From Vulcanimicrobiota bacterium (GTDB lineage Bacteria; Vulcanimicrobiota; Xenobia; Xenobiales; JADMJV01), in contig JAHBVR010000018.1 of the NCBI GenBank assembly GCA_019637395.1, positions 108,352-172,351 of the forward strand: a stretch of DNA of 64,000 nt. Direction: 5' to 3'. A program made the position numbers and the translations under genes. This document shows positions 1-8,496 of this stretch, piece by piece (positions within the stretch are counted from its first letter, which is position 1; the number at the start of each line of letters is the position of its first letter). A model generated the notes under the pieces. That model saw nothing but the letters and a program-made list of their open reading frames with translations. It did no database searches and was not told the origin of the DNA.

Positions 1-564
1 GAAACCAAAGCCAATGACTACAGTTGGATCTTCCCGGGTGACCGGGTCTTCTTTGGGCTGCGCGAGGGCGAACTGCGCAGCGCTCTGGGCAATGAGGGCG
101 CCTACAAGATGCACAAGAAAGCCGGGGGCGTGGCTTACGAAATCGCCAGCGAAGCCGGCGAGAGCCAGGTCCTGCTCGGCCGCAAGAAATACACCAAATT
201 TCCAGGCTCTCACTACGTGATCGTGCGCCAGCAAGGCGAAGACCTGGCGCGCCATCCCTACCTGGTCCACGGCGTGGTCTTTGACAATGGACCCATCGGA
301 ATGTTTATCAAAATGCCGCGCAATCCGGTGCTGGATGCGCTGGATTTCAGCTTCGTCAAATCGGTGGCCTCCAAGGTTCCTTATCCTGAGGCCAAGGTGG
401 TGGAGACGCCCGTCAAGGAAAGGGACCCGTTGCAGGCAACCGAAGCTCCGGCCAACGAGGATCCTTTGGGTTTAAAGCGAAATGAAGGTCCCAAGAGGGA
501 TATGAAAAACCCCGCCCCACCTGACACGAAGGAAAACAATCAGTGGAACGTCGTGCCAAAGTAG
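1..564 (+). CDS. Unrecognised protein, 5' end cut by the window edge
   Basis: The frame is open from the first base, so the start lies outside the window; 187 C-terminal residues are visible. The N-terminal half has a compact mixed character (FPGDRVFFGLREGEL near the edge, later HYVIVRQQGEDL and HGVVFDNGPIGMFIKMP). The last 50 residues are a charged, Pro-rich tail that looks disordered. I do not recognise a family. The stop overlaps the GTG start of the fliP-like gene by 22 bases, so the two are probably co-transcribed and this may belong to the same export apparatus; that is inference from position only. Confidence 0.6.
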   Translation, partial: ETKANDYSWIFPGDRVFFGLREGELRSALGNEGAYKMHKKAGGVAYEIASEAGESQVLLGRKKYTKFPGSHYVIVRQQGEDLARHPYLVHGVVFDNGPIGMFIKMPRNPVLDALDFSFVKSVASKVPYPEAKVVETPVKERDPLQATEAPANEDPLGLKRNEGPKRDMKNPAPPDTKENNQWNVVPK

Positions 565-1337
565 GTTCACACACATTCATACTTCTGGCTTTGCTTTCCC
601 TCATCGCCGTTCCGGCGCACGCTCAAGACTTTTTTAACCTCAAGGACTTCGCTCTACCGGATATCCGCATCGAGCCGGTGAAAAACTCCTCGGTCCCGAC
701 CAACCTGCAGATCTCTTTCTTTATCATCAGCCTCTCGCTGATCCCCTACACCATCGTCTCCTGCACTTCTTTCATCCGCACCACCATCATGCTCTCCTAC
801 CTCAAGAGCGCCCTGGGTTCCACTCAGGCTTTGAGCAACCAACTGATGATGGGCATCACCATGTTCATCACCTTTTTCATCATGTGGCCGGTGGGCCAGC
901 GCATCCATCAGACCGCCGTTCAGCCCTACATTGCCGGTGCCCTGGATCAGCCGGCCTTCATCCAGGCTTTTGCCCAACCCATTCGCGATTACATGCTGGC
1001 CCAGACGCGCGATGAAGACATTTTCCTGTTCACCAGGTTGGGGCGGCTCCCCCGACCCAAAACCCATGCCGATATTCCGTTCCGCGTCATCATGCCGTCT
1101 TACATCATGTCGGAGATCAAAACCGGCTTCTTTATCGGCTTTCTGATCTATCTGCCTTTCCTGGTGGTGGATATGGTAGTGGCCTCGGTCTTGATGTCCA
1201 TGGGCATGTTCATGATCAGCCCGACCACCATCTCCTTACCGTTCAAGTTGGTGCTTTTCACCTCCCTGGACGGCTGGCACGTTCTGATCACGGGATTGGT
1301 GCGCAGTATCAACCACCCACCGTGGTGGCCGCACTAG
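543..1337 (+). CDS. fliP: FliP/SctR-family type III export membrane protein
   Basis: This is an inner-membrane core component of the flagellar or injectisome export gate, 264 residues, close to the usual FliP length. A cleavable signal peptide is visible (residues 1-28, ending PAHAQ), as in FliP. Family signatures follow: TSFIRTTIMLSYLKSALG near residue 75, FITFFIMWPV near 110, and the C-terminal MSEIKTGFFIGFLIYLPF, VVASVLMSMGM and SLPFKLVLF blocks. The start is GTG. The usual partners FliQ, FliR and FlhB are not downstream, because the next gene is adk on the other strand. I cannot tell flagellar from injectisome type from this gene alone. Confidence 0.9.
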   Translation: MERRAKVGSHTFILLALLSLIAVPAHAQDFFNLKDFALPDIRIEPVKNSSVPTNLQISFFIISLSLIPYTIVSCTSFIRTTIMLSYLKSALGSTQALSNQLMMGITMFITFFIMWPVGQRIHQTAVQPYIAGALDQPAFIQAFAQPIRDYMLAQTRDEDIFLFTRLGRLPRPKTHADIPFRVIMPSYIMSEIKTGFFIGFLIYLPFLVVDMVVASVLMSMGMFMISPTTISLPFKLVLFTSLDGWHVLITGLVRSINHPPWWPH

Positions 1338-2113
1338 CCCCGGAGACTACGCCCCAGGCTCCGGTATTTGCTGACCGCCAGGCGGCGACTGGTACGTAGC
1401 GGCGAAGATTTCGTCAGCGCCCCCTGGATCAGGCGCTCGACCAGATGTTCCACATGGTCAATCGGCAAGCTGGCGTCGACGCGTCGCAGCAGGCCGATGG
1501 AACGGAAGAATTCAATAACCGGCTCGGTCTGCTCATGGAAGACGCTCAGACGGGTGCGGATGGTCACCTCGTTATCATCTTCACGGTGAACCAGGGCGGA
1601 ACCGTCGGCGTCACACAACCCGTGCAAGGTGGGCGGATTGCTGTGCAGGTGATAAACACGACCGCAGGCCGGGCAACTGCGGCGCAGACTTAGCCGGCGC
1701 ACGATTTCCTCGTCCTGCAAGTCGAGCTGAACGACCGTATGCAGGGGCTGTTTTTGAGCCGCCAGCATGGCCACCAGCGCCTCTCCCTGGGCCCGGCTGC
1801 GCGGAAAGCCATCGAGCAAAAATCCCCGGGAGACATCTGGCTGCTGCAGGCGCTGGGCCATCATATCCAAGATCAGGGCATCGGGAACCAGCTTGCCGGC
1901 GGCCATCAGAGCCCTGGCCTGGCTTCCCAGAGGACTCTGGCGCCTCACCTCTTCACGCAGCATATCACCGGTGGAGACATGAGCCAGCCCATAGCGTTCC
2001 TTGAGGGTGGCGGCCTGAGTGCCCTTGCCGGCTCCGGGCGGCCCGATCAGGACAATTCTTAGCGCCTGCTGGCGCGCCACGCCGGTCAGTCTTCTCAGAT
2101 CGATTACGCTCAT
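1334..2113 (-). CDS. adk: Adenylate kinase
   Basis: Cytosolic phosphotransfer between ATP and AMP (2 ADP = ATP + AMP). The P-loop GPPGAGKGTQ lies at about residues 24-33, followed by STGDMLR and the AMP-site motif LLDGFPRS. The LID has CPAC and a later CDAD, a three-Cys-one-Asp pattern that suggests a zinc-binding LID. I chose the ATG at 2113, giving 259 residues; an upstream in-frame extension to 2215 reads through repeat DNA and lacks family similarity. About 35 extra basic residues follow the normal C-terminus. It converges on fliP and overlaps its stop by 4 bases. Confidence 0.93.
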   Translation of the reverse strand: MSVIDLRRLTGVARQQALRIVLIGPPGAGKGTQAATLKERYGLAHVSTGDMLREEVRRQSPLGSQARALMAAGKLVPDALILDMMAQRLQQPDVSRGFLLDGFPRSRAQGEALVAMLAAQKQPLHTVVQLDLQDEEIVRRLSLRRSCPACGRVYHLHSNPPTLHGLCDADGSALVHREDDNEVTIRTRLSVFHEQTEPVIEFFRSIGLLRRVDASLPIDHVEHLVERLIQGALTKSSPLRTSRRLAVSKYRSLGRSLRG

Positions 2114-2152
2114 CGGTTCAGCCCCCTGAAAGGTGTCTCGGATGGCAGGGAG

Positions 2153-2186
2153 GCCTGGGGAGACGGCAGTCCCCCCAGAACCCTGG
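2153..2186. repeat. GC-rich palindromic repeat, copy A
   Basis: This copy upstream of adk has CTGGGG and CCCCAG arms around a 20-base core at 2157-2176. That core is identical, in inverse orientation, to the core of the copy at 31561-31580. It lies between divergent adk and the kinase gene, in the 186-base gap that otherwise shows nothing obvious. Confidence 0.7.
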
Positions 2187-2299
2187 TTGTACCCCTGGAC
2201 ATAGATACTATCCAATGGCGGCCCAACAGGTATGAACGAATTGTTAATGGCTTTGTAAGCGTAGAGGGCCGAACCAACGGTCTTGCGAAACGAGGCGCC

Positions 2300-5200
2300 A
2301 TGGCCTCACCCCATCCGGCGCAAATTGGCGCCTACTCCATTCTGGCGTTACTGGGTGTGGGCGGCATGGGCAAGGTCTACCTGGCCCGCGACAGCCAGGG
2401 GAAGCAAGTGGCTCTCAAAGTGCTGCTGCCGGAGCTGACGGCCGCCACCCTGGACCGGCTACGCTTTGAACGCGAATTTGACATCGCCTCGCAAATGAAT
2501 CACCCCGGCCTGGTGAGTGTCTATGAGCGCTCCTTCGAGAACGATCTCTGTTACTACAGTATGGAATTCGTGCAGGGCGTGGATATCGGCCGGCGCTTTC
2601 AGGCCTCGCCCGGTCAGAGCCTGTCCCGCCAGGTCGGGCAAGAAGCCCTCACCTACTTTACTCAGTTGGCCGACGCCCTCCACTACCTGCACCAGCACAA
2701 CATCATCCACCGCGATCTCAAGAGTGAGAACGTGCTGGTGGATGGGCAGAACCAGGTTCGCCTGCTGGACTTCGGCCTGGCCTGCTTTCACAAAGTAGCC
2801 AGCAAAGCCAATCGCATCACCAGCCCCGGCATGGTGCTGGGCACTCCCTATGCGATGGCGCCCGAACAAATTGTGGGGGACGGCGCCGATGTGCGCAGCG
2901 ACATCTACAGTCTGGGAGTGATGATCTACCAGATCTTTTGCCAGCGCCTGCCTTTCGAAGCACCGGATCCGATGGCGGTCCTCTATCAGATCCTCAATCA
3001 ACCGGTGCCCGCCTTCCAGCCCGAGATTCCCGCCCCTGAAGGTCTGGCCGAGCTGGTCACTCAGCTCCTGAGCAAGGAACCGCACGCCCGGCCGCGCGAC
3101 GCCGGAGAAGTCAAGCAGCGCCTGGAGGCGCTGGCGGCGGGCTGGAACGGCCAACCCGAACTACCGGTCGTGGCCGTGCCCGCGCCCGAACCGGTTCGGC
3201 GGCTGGTCACCCCTCGCTTCGTGGGCCGCCGGCAAGAAGAAGCCTGGTTCGAAAAACGTCTGACCGAGGTCATGGAAGGTCGCGGGGGCTGGGGGGTTTT
3301 AACCGGGCCCGCCGGCGTGGGCAAGAGCTACCTGCTGCAACACTGGGCGGCCAGCGCCAAGAGCCACGCGGTCACGGCCGTGAAAGTCCAGCCCGTGTCC
3401 GGCTCGCATATCCCTTATCAACTGTGGACACCCATCCTGCGTTGGGCTTTGCACGAAACGGTGGTACCCCAATCGGTCTTGCCTTTTGTGCCGGCTCTCA
3501 GCCTGTTGCTGCCGGAACTGGCTCAACCCGGCACGGAAAGCTACGCGCCCATCGACGACCCGCTGCAGCGTTACCACCTTTATGAAGGAATGGCCCGCCT
3601 GATCCTGCACCGCGCTCAAAAACCCAGCGTGTTGCTGCTCGATCAGATTCACGAAGCCGACCCGGCCAGCCTGGAATTCCTGCACTACTTTCTGGAAACG
3701 CGCTATTACAGCAGTGAGGCGCTCAAGCTACCCTTGCTCGCGCTGGCCCTGAACGGTGAAGAAAGCCCCCATGAACTGGATGTGTTGCGCCGACTTGCGG
3801 AACAGCAGAGCAGTGCCCAACTTCTCCCGTTGACGGGATTTCAACTCAACGAAGCGCAACAATTTTTGGAAAGCTTGCTCGATCACCAGGCCATCCATCC
3901 CGAAACCTTGCGCTTTTTGCATCATGAAACGGAAGGTAAACCCCTGTATCTGCAAGAGTTGGCCCGGCTCGGCGTAGAGGGTGGGGCCTGGCAATGGCGC
4001 GAGGGGTGCTGGCATTTTCGCACCCCCAGTGGGGCGACTTCTTGGGGCAGCGGGGCCCTGCGCTTGCCCGCTCGTCTGCAGGCGGCCTTGCGCAAACGCC
4101 TGGAAGGATTGGAAGAAATGGAACTCGAGGTGCTGCGCATGTCGGCCGTATTGGGCCCCTTGCTCGCCTTCCGCCACCTCCAGGCTCTGTGCGGCCTGGC
4201 CGACCGCACTCTTTACGAAATTTGCGCTCAGTTGGTGCAGCGGCGCCTTCTCCAAGAAGGTAGCGATTTCGAACTGGCCAGCCAGGGCACCGCCGACGTG
4301 GTGCTGGAATCGATGTCCTGGGGCGTGCGCCGGGGCTACCATGCCCGCGCGGCCGCTTATCTGGAGCGGACCGAGAAAGCATCTCACTGGGAGGTCGGCC
4401 AGCATTGGAGCCTGGCCGGGGAACCCGAGAAAGCCGGCGAAAGCTTCCTGGCCGCCGCTCAGACGGCCCTACGCAGCTATGCCTACGAAGAGGCCTGCCG
4501 CTGCCTGCAGGAAATTGCGCAGTTGCCTCCCCTGACTCAACCGCTGACCCACTGGGAGCTCGAAGAACTTTGGGCTGACGCCATGCTGGGAGCCGGCTTC
4601 GCTCAGCAGGCTCTGGAAAAACTGATTCCCCTGTCGCAGGCGGCCGACCCCGATCCCATCCATTCTTTACGCCGCCTGCGTAAACTGGGCGGCGCCTACG
4701 AAACTTTAGGGCGTCTGCGCGAATCCTATGAGGCCAACCAGCGCGGATTGGAACGGCAAAGCAAACTCAAATCCAAGAACAACGAGCGCGCCCAACTGAT
4801 TTTGGAGGAAGGCCTGCGTCTCTGCGAGCGTCAATCGCGCGTGCTCTTTCTGCTGCGCCCGCCGGGCTGGCTGGACGACTTCACCCATCTGGTGGTAGCC
4901 CAGATGCGGCTGGCCATCCGGCGCAACCAGAACCGCCAGGAAAGCTGGGCCCAGGCTTTCATCTACGGTGGATTCTGGTCGCTGCGCCGGCTCAAATGGT
5001 CGGGCGGCGCGCTGCTCAGCATCAACAACGCCCTCAGCCGCATGACCAACCTGCCTGACAGCGAAGCCAAAGCTCAGTTGATGGGCGATTCCGGATATTT
5101 GATGCTGTTGGCCGGCTCCACCCGTAAGGCCAAGCGCGTCCTGGAGGATACTCGGGACATGCTCAATCGCCTGGGTCTGGCCACCGGGATGTGCAAGAAT

Positions 5201-5890
5201 TTCTTGCAACTGCACGCCGTGTGCTTTCATCAGGGCTGCATCGGGGAAGCTTACCAATACGGCTGTCAGGGCCTGCAACTGGCGCGCCGTTTAGGCAATC
5301 GCTTTGAGGAAGCGCTGGCGCTCAGCACCATCACGCAATCGAGTTCGGCCCTGGGCAACCTGGAGGCGGCCGAGACCTATCTCAGCCAGTTGGAACCGCT
5401 CCGCGAACAGTTTCAGGCCAGCTATATGGAGCTCATCGCCGAGCTGGCCCACTGCTATTTTTTGTGGGCCAACCAGCGCTATCATGAGCTGGTCCAGCGG
5501 GCCAGCCAGAATTATGAAGCCTGCAAAGCGATCCAGGAACTACCGCATCAGACTCTGCATTTCGGCGTGCTGGCTCTGGAAGGCCAGATTCTGCTGGACC
5601 CCACCGCAGCCACCGGGTGGCTGCAGGAGCTGAACGGACCGACCCGCGGCCAGCGTCTTTACCGGCCGATTTATAAACGGCTGCAGGCCACCGCTCTGAT
5701 GTCAGAGGGTAAGCGTGGGCGAGCCTTCGACATCTTGGGGGAATGCACGCGCCGAGCGGAACAGGCCGGCGTTCCCTGGGAACGATTCCGCTGCCATTCT
5801 CTGCTGGCCGAATGGCTGGAAGAAGAAGGCCTGGGCGAGCACCATCGCATCGAAGCGGCTCGTGCCTGGAAAGACGTCAGGCACGAGTAA
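2300..5890 (+). CDS. Ser/Thr protein kinase fused to AAA-type ATPase and TPR-like region
   Basis: A 1196-residue cytosolic signalling protein. Residues 11-275 form a Hanks-type kinase: Gly-rich loop GVGGMGKVYLA, Lys40 in VALK, HRDLKSEN with catalytic Asp139, and DFG at 157-159. A linker leads to an AAA/STAND-like ATPase beginning FVGR near 307 with Walker A GPAGVGKS at 336-343 and LLLDQIHEADP as Walker B. The C-terminal ~500 residues are all-helical and TPR-like (repeated A/L-rich pairs such as RRLRKLGGAYETLGRLRESYEA). This matches the PknB-AAA-TPR regulator architecture. No membrane segment is evident. The last 14 bases overlap the end of the convergent helicase gene. The substrate is unknown. 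Confidence 0.92.
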   Translation: MASPHPAQIGAYSILALLGVGGMGKVYLARDSQGKQVALKVLLPELTAATLDRLRFEREFDIASQMNHPGLVSVYERSFENDLCYYSMEFVQGVDIGRRFQASPGQSLSRQVGQEALTYFTQLADALHYLHQHNIIHRDLKSENVLVDGQNQVRLLDFGLACFHKVASKANRITSPGMVLGTPYAMAPEQIVGDGADVRSDIYSLGVMIYQIFCQRLPFEAPDPMAVLYQILNQPVPAFQPEIPAPEGLAELVTQLLSKEPHARPRDAGEVKQRLEALAAGWNGQPELPVVAVPAPEPVRRLVTPRFVGRRQEEAWFEKRLTEVMEGRGGWGVLTGPAGVGKSYLLQHWAASAKSHAVTAVKVQPVSGSHIPYQLWTPILRWALHETVVPQSVLPFVPALSLLLPELAQPGTESYAPIDDPLQRYHLYEGMARLILHRAQKPSVLLLDQIHEADPASLEFLHYFLETRYYSSEALKLPLLALALNGEESPHELDVLRRLAEQQSSAQLLPLTGFQLNEAQQFLESLLDHQAIHPETLRFLHHETEGKPLYLQELARLGVEGGAWQWREGCWHFRTPSGATSWGSGALRLPARLQAALRKRLEGLEEMELEVLRMSAVLGPLLAFRHLQALCGLADRTLYEICAQLVQRRLLQEGSDFELASQGTADVVLESMSWGVRRGYHARAAAYLERTEKASHWEVGQHWSLAGEPEKAGESFLAAAQTALRSYAYEEACRCLQEIAQLPPLTQPLTHWELEELWADAMLGAGFAQQALEKLIPLSQAADPDPIHSLRRLRKLGGAYETLGRLRESYEANQRGLERQSKLKSKNNERAQLILEEGLRLCERQSRVLFLLRPPGWLDDFTHLVVAQMRLAIRRNQNRQESWAQAFIYGGFWSLRRLKWSGGALLSINNALSRMTNLPDSEAKAQLMGDSGYLMLLAGSTRKAKRVLEDTRDMLNRLGLATGMCKNFLQLHAVCFHQGCIGEAYQYGCQGLQLARRLGNRFEEALALSTITQSSSALGNLEAAETYLSQLEPLREQFQASYMELIAELAHCYFLWANQRYHELVQRASQNYEACKAIQELPHQTLHFGVLALEGQILLDPTAATGWLQELNGPTRGQRLYRPIYKRLQATALMSEGKRGRAFDILGECTRRAEQAGVPWERFRCHSLLAEWLEEEGLGEHHRIEAARAWKDVRHE

Positions 5891-8390
5891 GGACCTGGAG
5901 GGAGCGGGCGATGGCCAGAGCGCAGGCCCGCGCCCGGCTGCCCACCTCCAGCGGCGGCCCGACGCAACTGGGGCAGCCTTCCTCGCAAGGGCAGTTCTCC
6001 AGCATCTGACAGGCCTGCTCCAGCAGATCCGGAAACAGATCGTAAAGTTGAGAAGCCAGCCCCATTCCCCCGGGAATGCTGTCGTAGAGATAAAGTGTCG
6101 GGTCGAAACGTCCCAGTACCTCGGTGGACAGTTCGTCCAGTTTGGCCCCCTCGTGCACGCCGATGCGCAGCCAGTTTTCCCCCTGAGTGTCACTCTCCTC
6201 GGTGGGAACCAGAGCGAACTCGTAGCGCCCCTGACTGGAAGCCTCCGGGCGCACGAACCAGCGGCCGGAACGCTCGCCCACGCAATGATCCAGGTCGCGG
6301 CTATCGCACATCAGATAGAGCGGGGCCAGGTGATGCAGGCAATGAGCCAGGCCCACCACTCCCTCCAGGCTGTCGGCCCTCCCCAACTTGAGAGCCTGGA
6401 AAAACTCCTCGCGAAAAGTGAGCCAGAACGAGGTGGTGTGCATCTCGTGATCGGGCAGATGGACCTGACCGTAGCCCACATTCTCGCGGCTGTAAAACTT
6501 GATTTTTTTGAAGCCGGAAACGCGCCAGGCCACGTGCACTTCCCCATGCTCGCGCACCACCCCCACTCCCCCTGGACCCCCCACTTCTATTATTCCAGGG
6601 GGGGCTGACGCGCCTCCCCCTGGACCCCCCACTTCTTCGTCGGGAATGGACTCGCGTTGAAAACTGTCGAGCACTTTGACGGCTGTGGAAGTGATGGCAT
6701 CCGTATAGTAGTCGACTTCGACCGCCTGCACGTAGGCGCGCCGCTGTGCGTAGTCGAGCCGTTTGACGTTGTAGGTTTTGGCCTCGCACATATAGATGGC
6801 GTCTTCGTAGACGGTGGAGCGGGCCGCATTCCAGTCCACCTCGGCGATGACTTTGTTGTCCCGGTCCAGATCCATGATCACGAAGTTTTCCGGGCCGCTG
6901 CTGCGCAGACTGATGTGGTCGGCCGGGTAAACTTCCTGAGCCCAATGCAGCTGATCCCCCGACTCGTGCACCACCTGTTTTTCCACCAGATAGCGGGCCA
7001 TCTCATCGATATTGGCCCGGCCCAACCGCTCGCCTTTCTCCAGGGGCAGTTCGAAAGCGGCGCACTTGACGTGGCTGAGCAGAATAGCCGGGTTGTCCGG
7101 ATTGATGCGGGCGTGTTCGGGACTGGATTCGAAGAAATACTCGGGGTGCTGCATCAAGAACTGATCCAACGGATCGCTGCGAGCAATCATCACTACCACC
7201 GAGGAGGTCTGGCGGCGTCCGGCCCGGCCGGCCTGCTGCCAGGTGCTGGCCACCGTGCCCGGATAGCCGGCCAAGATCGCTACGTCCAGGCCCCCCACGT
7301 CGATACCCAGCTCCAACGCGTTGGTGCTGACCACCGCCAGCACTTTGCCCTGGCGCAATCCGCTCTCGATCTCGCGGCGCAACCCCGGCAGATAGCCGCC
7401 TCGGTAACCGCGTATGCGCCCTTCCTCGGCCTCGGTGCGTTCGAACTTGTCCTTCAAGTAACGGGTGAGCACCTCCACGTTGAGCCGGGAACCGGTGAAG
7501 AGAATGGTCTTGTGGCCTTGCTCGATAAACTTGCCGGCCAGACGGCGGGCCGAGGTCACGTAGGAGCGGCGGATGCCCAGTTCTTTGTTGAGCATAGGCG
7601 GATTATAGAAGAGAAAAGTCTTCTCTCCTTGGGGAGCGCCGCTTTCGGTAATGGCCTGAACTTCAGCCTCCAGCAGACTCTCGGCCAGTTCTTGAGGGTT
7701 GGCGATGGTGGCGCTACAGCAGATGAAGACCGGGTCCGAACCGTGAAACTGGCAGATGCGCCGCAGCCGGCGAAAAACGTTGGCCAGGTGGCTGCCAAAG
7801 ACCCCGCGATAGGTATGCAACTCATCCACCACCACGTATTTCAGGTTGCCGAAGAAGCGGCTCCACTTGGTGTGGTGGGGCAACACGCCGGTGTGCAGCA
7901 TGTCGGGATTGGTGATCACTACATGAGCCTTGGAGCGCACCGCCCGGCGAGCATCGGCGGGCGTATCGCCGTCATAAGTGAAAGCCCCCAGGTTGAGGTT
8001 GACGCCGGCCAGGCGCCGGCACACATCCTGGAGTTCGGCCATCTGATCCTGGGCCAGGGCTTTGGTGGGGAAAAGATAGAGTCCCCGCGAGTTGGGAACT
8101 TCCAGCACCGCCTGGATCATGGGCAGGTTGTAGCACAGAGTTTTTCCCGAGGCGGTGGGCGTGACGATCACCAGGTTCTTTTGGGCGAGGGCCGCCTGGA
8201 CGGCTTCGCTCTGGTGGCTGTAAAGCTTCTCGATACCTTTTTGCTCCAGCGCCTCGCGGATCTCCGGGCGCAAGCTGGCCGGCCAGCTTCCCCATTCGGC
8301 CGGCCGGGCGGGGATGCGCTCGATGCGCGTCAGGGTATCGCGTTTGTCTTCGATCTCCAGCAGGTCTTTCAGAACGGTGGTCAGTGTCAT
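5877..8390 (-). CDS. MrfA/YprA-type DEAD/DEAH helicase with C-terminal DUF1998-like zinc domain
   Basis: A superfamily 2 helicase of 837 residues. Motif I TPTASGKT is at 77-84, motif II DELH at 189-192, motif III CSATIANP follows, and helicase-C motifs VVSTNALELGIDVG and QQAGRAGRR are clear. The C-terminus carries CPCEEGCPSCVGP, the four-Cys cluster typical of DUF1998, as in Bacillus MrfA, which acts in mitomycin-lesion repair. A repair role here is inference from that family. Residues about 584-611 are a Gly/Pro-rich stretch with two EVGGPGG units, encoded by an in-frame palindromic repeat that most homologues should lack. Confidence 0.92.
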   Translation of the reverse strand: MTLTTVLKDLLEIEDKRDTLTRIERIPARPAEWGSWPASLRPEIREALEQKGIEKLYSHQSEAVQAALAQKNLVIVTPTASGKTLCYNLPMIQAVLEVPNSRGLYLFPTKALAQDQMAELQDVCRRLAGVNLNLGAFTYDGDTPADARRAVRSKAHVVITNPDMLHTGVLPHHTKWSRFFGNLKYVVVDELHTYRGVFGSHLANVFRRLRRICQFHGSDPVFICCSATIANPQELAESLLEAEVQAITESGAPQGEKTFLFYNPPMLNKELGIRRSYVTSARRLAGKFIEQGHKTILFTGSRLNVEVLTRYLKDKFERTEAEEGRIRGYRGGYLPGLRREIESGLRQGKVLAVVSTNALELGIDVGGLDVAILAGYPGTVASTWQQAGRAGRRQTSSVVVMIARSDPLDQFLMQHPEYFFESSPEHARINPDNPAILLSHVKCAAFELPLEKGERLGRANIDEMARYLVEKQVVHESGDQLHWAQEVYPADHISLRSSGPENFVIMDLDRDNKVIAEVDWNAARSTVYEDAIYMCEAKTYNVKRLDYAQRRAYVQAVEVDYYTDAITSTAVKVLDSFQRESIPDEEVGGPGGGASAPPGIIEVGGPGGVGVVREHGEVHVAWRVSGFKKIKFYSRENVGYGQVHLPDHEMHTTSFWLTFREEFFQALKLGRADSLEGVVGLAHCLHHLAPLYLMCDSRDLDHCVGERSGRWFVRPEASSQGRYEFALVPTEESDTQGENWLRIGVHEGAKLDELSTEVLGRFDPTLYLYDSIPGGMGLASQLYDLFPDLLEQACQMLENCPCEEGCPSCVGPPLEVGSRARACALAIARSLQVLTRA
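6566..6636. repeat. GC-rich palindromic repeat, copy C (inside helicase gene)
   Basis: Two tandem units, each containing CCCCCTGGACCCCCCACTTCT (starting at 6568 and 6616). The second carries a dyad, CCAGGGGG at 6595-6602 and CCCCCTGG at 6616-6623, with a 13-base loop. The unit is inserted in frame in the helicase gene and encodes Gly/Pro/Ala residues on the minus strand. It is near-identical to copy D at 13 kb and copy E at 23 kb. Confidence 0.85.
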
Positions 8391-8496
8391 GCTTGAAACT
8401 ACCTCAACCCTCCCAGCTCTCCTTCGTCCCAGACGCCGACCGAGCGACCCGGGGCGTTTTCCGAGAGTTTTCAGGCCGCCTTGCTAAGCTGGCGGC

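Noticed and set aside
6657-8396. A 579-codon open frame antisense to the helicase
   Set aside because: The sense frame encodes all helicase motifs. The antisense translation has no family features.
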